A stretch of 33,324 nt of DNA from an uncultured Veillonella sp. Its GTDB lineage: Bacteria > Bacillota > Negativicutes > Veillonellales > Veillonellaceae. The notes below the pieces were generated by a model. It did no database searches. It had not been told where the DNA came from and saw only the letters and a program-made list of their open reading frames with translations. Below are positions 23,066 through 30,700 of the stretch, piece by piece (within the stretch, counting starts at the first letter, position 1; the number at the start of each line of letters is the position of its first letter). The position numbers and the translations under genes are program-made. Where the stretch lies: NCBI GenBank assembly GCA_900552715.1, contig USAV01000008.1:1-33324 (forward strand), read 5' to 3'.

Positions 23066-25216
23066 ATGTTGCAGGTCATTAAACGGGATGGTACAAAGGT
23101 ACCATTTGACAAGAATAAGATTGCTTTGGCTATAGAAAAAGCTGAGCATAGTAGTACAGGGTTGTACGAAGAGGGGTTGGCACAGCGTATTGCTGATGAA
23201 ATTGAAGAATATGCTACAAAGCTCCAAAAAGACATGACAATTTATGCTATTGAAGATCAAGTGTATTATAAGTTGATTGAGTATCATAATCCTGCAACGG
23301 CACGTGCCTATGAAGGTTACAAAGCTGTTCAAGCTTTTAAACGTCGTCAAAATACCACTGATGATGATGTAATCGGTTTATTAGATCGCAGTAATGTCAG
23401 CGTTCTCGATGAAAACTCTAATAAGGATGCTGCTATTGTATCTACACAACGTGATTTAATCGCTGGTGAAGTATCTAAGGATATCGCTCGCCGTAAATTA
23501 ATTCCTACAGATATTTTAGAAGCCCATGATAGTGGTGCTATCCATTTCCATGATATGGATTACATTATCCAGCCTATGTTTAACTGTTGCTTGATCAATT
23601 TGGAAGATATGCTAACAAATGGTACGGTTATCAATGGTAAGAAAATTGATACACCTAAATCCTTCCAAGTTGCATGTACAGTAACAACGCAAATTATTGC
23701 CCAAGTTGCATCTGGTCAATACGGCGGTCAAAGTATTAATGGTATCGATCGCATTTTGGCGCCATTCGTACGTAAATCTTACGAAAAAATCCTTAACAAT
23801 GTTATTGAAGAACAAGTTGAGATTTACGGGATGGAACCAAATATGGAAAAAGCCCGTGAAATTGCGTGGAAACGTACGCGTAAAGAGGTTAAGGATGGCA
23901 TTCAAACTATCCAATATCAAATCAATACATTGATGACTACAAATGGTCAATCTCCATTTGTTACATTGTTCATGTATTTTAAACCTGATTATGAATACGC
24001 TAAAGAGGCTGCTCTTATTACAGAAGAGATCTTGCGCCAACGTATTAAGGGTGTAAAAAATGAAGCTGATGTATATATTACGCCAGCATTCCCTAAATTG
24101 ATTTATGTTCTTGATGAACATAATGTAACGCCTGATAGTCCATATTACTATTTAACTGAACTTGCTGCACAATGTACGGCTAAACGCATGTATCCAGATT
24201 ACATTTCCGCGAAGAAGATGAAGGAAAACTATGAAGGTAATGTATTTAGCCCAATGGGATGTCGTTCTTTCTTATCTCCTTGGAAGGATGAAAAGGGGAA
24301 CTATAAGTTTGATGGGCGCTTTAATATGGGCGTTGTAAGTTTGAACTTACCTCAAATTGGCATCTTAGCTCGCGGTAGTGAAGAAAGATTCTTTGAAATT
24401 TTAGATAAACGTCTTGAATTAGCGGAAAAAGCATTACTATTACGTTACAACTTATTAAAGGATGTAGTGAGTGATGTATCGCCAATTCATTGGCAACATG
24501 GTGCTATTGCGCGCCTAAAAAAAGGAGAGAAAATCGCTCGCTTCCTAACTAGTGGTTATGCAACAATTTCTCTTGGCTACATCGGTATTTATGAAGCAAC
24601 TCGATTGATTACCGGTGAGTCTAACACAGGTGAAAAAGGTCGTGTATTTGCCATGAAAATTATGGATCGTTTAAATGATGCCATCAATCTATGGCATGAT
24701 AAACATAATCTTGGCTTTGGTTTATATGGTACACCTGCTGAAAGTTTAACAAATCGATTCTCTTCTCTAGATCGTGCTCGCTTTGGTGTAATTGAAGATA
24801 TCACTGATAAAGGATATTACACTAATAGCTATCACGTAAATGTTCGTGAAGAAATCAATGTATTTGATAAGTTTAATTTTGAATCTGAATTCCAAAAGAA
24901 ATCGACTGGCGGTTGTATTTCCTATGCGGAAATTCCGAATATGACTAATAATATTCCAGCCGTTTTGACTATGATTCAATATATTTATGACCATATTTCT
25001 TATGCTGAGTTTAATACTAAGTCCGACTACTGTCACGAATGTGGTTTTGATGGTGAAATTAAGGTCAATGAACGTAATGAATGGGAATGTCCACGTTGCC
25101 ACAACACAAACCGCGATAAATTAACTGTAATTCGTCGCACCTGTGGTTACCTAGGTGAAAACTTCTGGAACGAAGGGCGTACGAAAGAAATCAAAGATCG
25201 TGTAATGCACATTTAA
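23066..25216 (+). CDS. nrdD: Anaerobic (class III) ribonucleoside-triphosphate reductase
   Basis: This is an oxygen-sensitive glycyl-radical enzyme that makes dNTPs from NTPs for DNA synthesis without oxygen. The N-terminal ATP-cone (QVIKRDGTKVPFDKNKIALA, about residues 3-90) is the allosteric dATP/ATP sensor. The C-terminal zinc site uses Cys656, Cys659, Cys675 and Cys678. The radical glycine is Gly694 in RRTCGYLGENFWNEGR. The length of 716 residues is normal. The start follows GGGGAGG. The activase gene nrdG lies downstream after a hairpin. Its presence as the visible reductase fits an obligate anaerobe. Confidence 0.96.
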   Translation: MLQVIKRDGTKVPFDKNKIALAIEKAEHSSTGLYEEGLAQRIADEIEEYATKLQKDMTIYAIEDQVYYKLIEYHNPATARAYEGYKAVQAFKRRQNTTDDDVIGLLDRSNVSVLDENSNKDAAIVSTQRDLIAGEVSKDIARRKLIPTDILEAHDSGAIHFHDMDYIIQPMFNCCLINLEDMLTNGTVINGKKIDTPKSFQVACTVTTQIIAQVASGQYGGQSINGIDRILAPFVRKSYEKILNNVIEEQVEIYGMEPNMEKAREIAWKRTRKEVKDGIQTIQYQINTLMTTNGQSPFVTLFMYFKPDYEYAKEAALITEEILRQRIKGVKNEADVYITPAFPKLIYVLDEHNVTPDSPYYYLTELAAQCTAKRMYPDYISAKKMKENYEGNVFSPMGCRSFLSPWKDEKGNYKFDGRFNMGVVSLNLPQIGILARGSEERFFEILDKRLELAEKALLLRYNLLKDVVSDVSPIHWQHGAIARLKKGEKIARFLTSGYATISLGYIGIYEATRLITGESNTGEKGRVFAMKIMDRLNDAINLWHDKHNLGFGLYGTPAESLTNRFSSLDRARFGVIEDITDKGYYTNSYHVNVREEINVFDKFNFESEFQKKSTGGCISYAEIPNMTNNIPAVLTMIQYIYDHISYAEFNTKSDYCHECGFDGEIKVNERNEWECPRCHNTNRDKLTVIRRTCGYLGENFWNEGRTKEIKDRVMHI

Positions 25217-25249
25217 AATTATTAGAATTATAGTTTCTATAAATACATG

Positions 25250-25280
25250 GTAAAAGCTGTGCTTAAGGCACAGCTTTTAC
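25250..25280 (+). terminator. Possible terminator/hairpin between nrdD and nrdG
   Basis: A perfect 13-bp inverted repeat (25250-25262 and 25268-25280) has a TTAAG loop. The right arm contains TTTT, but no T-run follows the stem, so termination may be partial or the element may act in mRNA processing. Confidence 0.5.
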
Positions 25281-25285
25281 TGCGT

Positions 25286-25317
25286 TTGTAAGAAATAGAA
25301 ATATATCTATATAGTGT
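25286..25317 (+). promoter_or_regulatory. Possible nrdG promoter with half NrdR-box
   Basis: TTGTAA (25286-25291) and TATATA (25308-25313) are spaced by 16 bases. The 16-mer at 25302-25317 matches the right half of the NrdR consensus exactly (TATATAGTGT) but not the left half, and no second box is seen at 31-32 bp. This would give nrdG its own weakly NrdR-linked promoter; the evidence is modest. Confidence 0.35.
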
Positions 25318-25353
25318 TAATCAAAGTTGATAATTACTTTTATGGAGGTAATT

Positions 25354-25851
25354 ATGAGATATGGGCAAATAAGACAATATGATATTGCCAATGGGGAAGG
25401 TATTCGTACATCTATATTCGTAACCGGTTGTACACATTGTTGTTATAACTGTTTTAATGAAGAATACCAGGATTTTAATGCCGGTAAGGAGTGGACTCAA
25501 TCTGAAACTGATTTAGTTGTATCCTATGTGAAAAGTCCAACATGCTCAGGTTTAACCTTGTTAGGTGGGGAACCGTTCCAAAATGTACAAGGTTTATTGC
25601 CGGTGGTGCGGGCAGTCCGTGCGGCGGCGCCAGACAAGAAAATTTGGGCCTATTCAGGTTATACAATAGATGATATCTTAGAAGATAAGTTGAGAAGCGC
25701 TTTATTACATGAAATTGATATTCTCGTAGACGGTCGCTTTGTAGATGAACTAAAAGATCCAGCATTGCGATTTAGAGGGTCATCTAATCAACGTATTATA
25801 GATGTTAAGAAAACATTAGAAACAGGCGAAGTCGTATTAGCAATGGAGTAA
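25354..25851 (+). CDS. nrdG: Anaerobic ribonucleotide reductase activating protein (radical SAM)
   Basis: This radical S-adenosylmethionine enzyme installs the glycyl radical on NrdD. The 4Fe-4S cluster motif CxxxCxxC is seen in GCTHCCYNCFN, and the conserved LLGGEPF and WAYSGYT segments follow. I chose ATG 25354 with GGAGGT just upstream; the in-frame TTG at 25327 lies before that site. This gives about 165 residues, normal for NrdG. It lies 137 bases after nrdD and is followed two bases later by the ClC-type channel gene. Confidence 0.94.
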   Translation: MRYGQIRQYDIANGEGIRTSIFVTGCTHCCYNCFNEEYQDFNAGKEWTQSETDLVVSYVKSPTCSGLTLLGGEPFQNVQGLLPVVRAVRAAAPDKKIWAYSGYTIDDILEDKLRSALLHEIDILVDGRFVDELKDPALRFRGSSNQRIIDVKKTLETGEVVLAME

Positions 25852-25853
25852 GT

Positions 25854-27092
25854 ATGGCATTTGATAAACGTTTAATAGGCCTCATAATTATCGTTGGATT
25901 TATAGCGGGATTAGTAGGGGCTTCTTATACACATTTATTACATGGGATTCAGCACTTTGTATATCATTATTCTTCTGCTGATCATATGAGTTTTGGCACT
26001 GCTGTAGCTCGTGTATCTCCGGTAGAGCGATTGATACCACTGATTATTTGCGGTCTTATAGGCGGTGTTGGTTGGGTACTTATTCACCGATATGGTAAAG
26101 GTGTAGTAGATATTAAAACGGCTGTATCTGGTAAAATGGATATGAATCCTATTACTACTGTTTTACATGCAACTTTACAAATTATTACCGTAGGTATTGG
26201 TTCACCATTAGGGCGAGAAGTCGCACCACGTGAAGCCAGTGCAGGGATTACAACTTTTTTAGTTAAACATTTTGATATTAAACAAGAAGATCGCCAACTA
26301 TTGATTGCTTGTGCAGCAGGTGCTGGCTTGGCAGCGGTTTATAATTCACCGTTATCGGCAGCGATTTTTACGTTGGAAACATTGCTTCTTACATGGAATA
26401 TACGCGCTATGAGTGCTGCTCTTATATGCTGTGGATTAGCAACCTTTGTAACGAGACAGGCAGGTGTAGGGGATGTTATTCAATATACAATGGCTCAACC
26501 TAGCTTGGGTAGCCATTATGTTGAATTCTCCATTGCCTTGGGTGCTGTTGTTGCGTTAGGTGTAGTTTTATTTAATATTACACAAAGTAAGTTACCGGCT
26601 ATTCATCGTAGCAGTCCTGTTATGATTCCCATTTCTATCGTAGCATTTACACTTATTGGTGTATTAGCTATGTATTTTCCTGAAATCCTTGGGAATGGTA
26701 AAGCTGGCAATGAATTAACCTTTACCAATGAAATTACATGGACTTATGCATTAGGTTTATTTGGTTCTAAGTGGGTAGCAGTACTACTCGCATTAGCAGC
26801 AGGTGCGTATGGTGGCCGTATTACTCCATCTATGATGTTGGGAAGTACGCTAGCTATAGTATTTGGTACCATTTGGTCTATTGCTGTTGCCCCTATATCA
26901 TTAGGTATGGCAGCCTTCATCGGTGCCGTAGCATTCCTTGGCCTTGCTCAAAAGATGCCGATGACATCTTGTGTATTTATGCTTGAGTTATCTAGGTTTT
27001 CTGTAGAAATGTTGTTCCCTATAGCGTTAACTATGGGTACAGCGCTTATGGTAGAGCAAATTGTTCAGTCAAAACTAAAGAGTGTTAAATAG
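25854..27092 (+). CDS. ClC-family chloride channel/antiporter
   Basis: This is a polytopic inner-membrane protein of the voltage-gated chloride channel (ClC) fold, 412 residues and about ten or more helices. Family features are GIGSPLGREVAPREASA (the GREGP filter region, with the gating Glu kept but the Gly changed to Val-Ala), AAGAGLAAVYNSPLSAAIFTLE and GAYGGRITPSMMLGS. It lacks CBS domains. It begins two bases after the nrdG stop, so it may be co-transcribed, although there is no obvious functional link to nucleotide reduction. Substrate (chloride, fluoride or other anion) and mode (channel or H+-coupled) cannot be told from this sequence. Confidence 0.88.
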   Translation: MAFDKRLIGLIIIVGFIAGLVGASYTHLLHGIQHFVYHYSSADHMSFGTAVARVSPVERLIPLIICGLIGGVGWVLIHRYGKGVVDIKTAVSGKMDMNPITTVLHATLQIITVGIGSPLGREVAPREASAGITTFLVKHFDIKQEDRQLLIACAAGAGLAAVYNSPLSAAIFTLETLLLTWNIRAMSAALICCGLATFVTRQAGVGDVIQYTMAQPSLGSHYVEFSIALGAVVALGVVLFNITQSKLPAIHRSSPVMIPISIVAFTLIGVLAMYFPEILGNGKAGNELTFTNEITWTYALGLFGSKWVAVLLALAAGAYGGRITPSMMLGSTLAIVFGTIWSIAVAPISLGMAAFIGAVAFLGLAQKMPMTSCVFMLELSRFSVEMLFPIALTMGTALMVEQIVQSKLKSVK

Positions 27093-27104
27093 TAATCTAA
27101 ACAC

Positions 27105-27152
27105 ATGGATGCTTCCCTGTATTTTACAGGGGGCATCCATTTTGTTTTTTTG
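27105..27152 (+). terminator. Intrinsic terminator after the ClC gene
   Basis: ATGGATGC..CCCTGTA (27105-27121) pairs with TACAGGG..CATCCAT (27125-27140) across a TTT loop and a small internal bulge. TTTTGTTTTTTT follows. It lies 12 bases after the stop codon. Confidence 0.82.
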
Positions 27153-27178
27153 GATCTAATTTCCTTTTCTAGATATAG

Positions 27179-27385
27179 ACTGAATACAACAAGCCGGAAC
27201 ACAAGAGCGGCAGTCCATACGGCAAGATCATGTTCCGTCTGGCCGGCGTCGATACGGCGTGGTTCGGCGGCAATCATCGGTCGAATGCGAATACATCGGT
27301 TCGCGCGAATATGATGGAAAATATGCGCTGCCAACATACGGTGCATGTTGATGTCCGGTCGTGTGAAAAATTGTGTAAAAATTAA
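27179..27385 (+). pseudogene. GC-rich coding remnant, product unknown
   Basis: One frame here is open for 68 codons, ending at TAA 27383-27385. It reads like real protein (for example SGSPYGKIMFRLAGVDTAWF, then GGNHRSNANTSVRANMMENM). The first codons follow a TAG at 27176 and no start with a ribosome site is visible; the first in-frame ATG is near 27227. The stretch from about 27190 to 27365 is clearly richer in G+C than the flanking intergenic DNA and uses codons such as CCG, GGC and CGG. I take it as the 3' end of a decayed or displaced gene. I do not recognise the family; a functional small protein from the internal ATG is possible but less likely. Confidence 0.4.
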
Positions 27386-27799
27386 TATTTCATGAATATG
27401 GGATAATTTTTGTACATCTTCTTGTGGGACGTTTTATATTTTGTAGGATGTTTATCGCTAAATATAATAAGAATTTTATCGTATAAATGCCCGTAAAATG
27501 AAGATTCTTTATCCTAATTATTAAATTTATTAATTAAAAGATAAAAATGAAGAAAAGATGAAAAATTCATTTACAAGATAGAATTTTTTTGATATTGTGT
27601 AGTCTAGGGTGAGAGTAAGATGAATAATCATTCAAAAATACAATATTCGGGTCGTTAATCTGAATATTATCGTTGTGTTGGAAGTATAGATGATCACCCG
27701 TCTCTATCATTTCTTTTTTTTATTTCAAATTATGTTTACTGTGTGTGAAAATGCAGACGGATGATGTTTTTACCGATAGCTCGGTAGGAAAGGAATATC
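27386..27799 (+). promoter_or_regulatory. Long leader/promoter region of the autotransporter gene
   Basis: No gene is visible in this AT-rich stretch. A plausible promoter is TTTACA (27570-27575) and TATTGT (27593-27598) with a 17-base spacer, which would leave a leader of about 190 bases. The leader contains an AATATTC/GAATATT palindrome (27642-27668), an 11-bp near-complementary pair (27693-27703 with 27755-27765, one mismatch) enclosing a T-run, and the hairpin TACCGA-TAGC-TCGGTA (27771-27786). That hairpin ends just before the ribosome site GGAAAGGAA. Such a leader could control translation of the adhesin. Confidence 0.4.
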
Positions 27800-30700
27800 A
27801 TGAATCGGATTTATAATGTTATTTGGAGTAAGACTAAAAAATGCTACGTTGTAGTATCTGAAATCGTAAAAACAGGTGGCGGTAAAGCAAAATCCGTACA
27901 AATTGGTACAACTTGGGCACGCATGAGTGCAATTATGGCGGTATCCGCATTATTGACGGGCGTTATGATGCCGACCGATGCTTTAGGGGCATCGATTAAA
28001 AATGGTATCGGCGCACAAGCTGAAAATGACGGTGGTATCGCAATTGGTGATAGCACAAATGCTCGGGGTATTAATTCTATTGCTATCGGTACAGGTGCAA
28101 AAGCAGCCGGTGAAAGTACTGTAGGCACGAATATCCCGACAAGTACAATAGCTATAGGTCAAGGGGCACAAGCTTTAGAAAACGGGGATATCGTTATCGG
28201 TCGTTCCGCAAAGAGTATTGTTTCTACGCAACATGGTAATCCTGGATCCGGCGCTGTTGTTATGGGGGCGGATGCTGCTTCCTACGGTGCTCGTGGTGAT
28301 GTGGCTATCGGTGCATCTGCGGAAACAAATGTAAAAATTAAGAATGATGGCGGTACTGTTAACCCTAAATATGCGCAAGGTGTAGCTATCGGCAGCACTG
28401 CGAAAACTTATGGTACACAGTCTCTTGCTCTCGGTGCAGATACAAGAGCTATCGGTAATTCATCTGTTGCCATCGGCGGTGATGATATCGATATGGCTCG
28501 CACTGAATTGGAAACAGCTGTGCCTCAATTGGCTGCAGGAAACGGTATTAAAAAGAGCTTTAACAAGGAAATTGAAGATAAATTCGCCGGCACTCTTGGT
28601 TCGGCATCTATTAATGTAAAAGGTAAATATGCAAATACGGCGGCTATCGGTGATGCAACTACGGCTATCGGTACATTGAGCGAAGCCTATGGTACAGGCT
28701 CTACAGCAATCGGTATCAACTCTTTGACTAAAGGTGTAGCCAGCACCGGCATCGGTATCATGACACGTAGTTGGGGAACAAATTCTCTTGCTCTTGGTAC
28801 GCAGGTTGGTGCTTACGGTGATCGTTCATCCTCTATCGGTGATACTAACCAGGTCGGTTTAGATATGAAAGACGGTTCTAAATCCGGGAAAGAGTCTGCT
28901 GCTGTTGGTTCCAAGAATACGATTTACGGTAATCAGGCGTATGCTATCGGTGCTGGAAATACCATCGGTTCCGCTACTGTTATGACTACGACGGAAGCAA
29001 ATGGCAGTGGTGCAGGTGCCGATCAGGATAAAATTACAACTATTACAGATGGTACTGTTAAAGGTAATATGTCCGGTGCATTCGGCTATAAGAACAGTAT
29101 TACGGCCGATAATTCTTATGTAGTGGGCAGTAACTCCAATGTTTCCGCTGATGGGGCTATGGTTCTCGGGAACAATGCTTCCGTGACGGCGAAAAATGCT
29201 GTGGCTCTTGGTAATAATACAAAGGTAGATAATGAAAGCGCTGTAGCTCTGGGGACCGGTTCTGAAACGGCAGCAGCTGTAGCGACACCTTCCGCAACCA
29301 TTAACGGGGCTGTACATAACTTTGCAGGTATTAATCCGTCATCTACCGTAAGTGTCGGCAAGGCAGGCATGGAACGGACAGTTACTAATGTAGCGGCAGG
29401 TCGTATTTCCGCTATTTCTACGGATGCTATCAACGGCAGTCAATTGCATGCAGTTACTTCGGAGATGGATAAGGGCGTGGTATATGCCGGTGATGTGAAA
29501 GCTGCATCGGCTACAGCTAATCAATTTACTCGTAAATTTGGTGAACAGACAAATATTGTCGGTGGCGTGACTGATCCGACAAAACTATCCGATAATAATA
29601 TCGGCGTTGTATCCAACGGAACGGATACATTAAATGTAAAATTGGCGAAAACGTTAACCGGTCTAGAAAGCGTTACTGCCGGCAGTACGACTATCAACAA
29701 TAACGGCTTGACTGTAGGCGGTAAGACTTATGTAACGCCGAACGGTATTGATGCGAACAATCAGAAGATTACCAACGTGGCGGATGGTAGTAATTCTAAT
29801 GATGCAGTTAACTATGGTCAGTTACAAAAAGCTATCAACGGTACTGCGAAGGCATCCACTGTGAAAGCAAAGGATGCGAATATAACCGTAACGGAAGGTA
29901 CGAATGCGAATGGCGGTAAGGAATTTACTGTCGGTTTAGGCAATAAAATCAATGTTGGTACTGCCCACCCTGTAACTGTAGATGGTGATACAGGTCATGT
30001 AACAGGTCTCACGAATACGGATTGGAATGTGGATAATCCAGTGGCTGTATCCGGTCGTGGTGCTACGGAAGATCAGTTGAAGAAGGTTAACGACAAAGTT
30101 AATACGAATAGATCCGACATCGACAAAAATAAACAGGATATTGCGAGTAACAAACAGAACATCACTAAAAATGCCGGAGATATCGTCAATAATACGCAGA
30201 ATATCAATAAGAATAAACAGGATATCTCCGATATCAATAAAACTCTTGAAAAAGGCTTGAATTTTGCCGGTGATACCGGTGCCGTAAGCAACAGAAAATT
30301 AGGTGATACCGTAACTATCAAAGGCGGTGCTGATGCAGCTAAATTATCCGACAATAATATCGGTGTTGTATCCGACGGTAACGGTACATTAAATGTAAAA
30401 TTGGCGAAAGAATTACAGGGGTTAACGTCTACAACTTTCACAAACGGTGGTAATAACACTGTTATTAACGGTGACGGTATGACAATCAATCCTGCCGGCG
30501 GTAATAAGGTGAGCCTCACAAAGGATGGCCTCGATAACGGAGGTAATAAGATTACGAATGTAGCCGATGGTACGGATCCTAAAGATGCGGTTAATAAATC
30601 CCAATTGGATAAGGCGATAGCGGCTGCGAGTACAACGGTGACAGCCGGTAAAAATATTATCGTTACACCTAGCACCAATGCGGATGGGTCGAAAAACTAT

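Noticed and set aside
27105..27314. A 69-codon open frame starting at the ClC terminator
   Set aside because: It begins inside the terminator hairpin, has no ribosome site, and its translation is Arg/Ser-rich out-of-frame sequence; the alternative frame ending at 27385 looks more protein-like.
30073..30678. A 201-codon minus-strand open frame inside the autotransporter
   Set aside because: It is a hydrophobic shadow of the repetitive stalk sequence, with no start signal and no neighbours on that strand.
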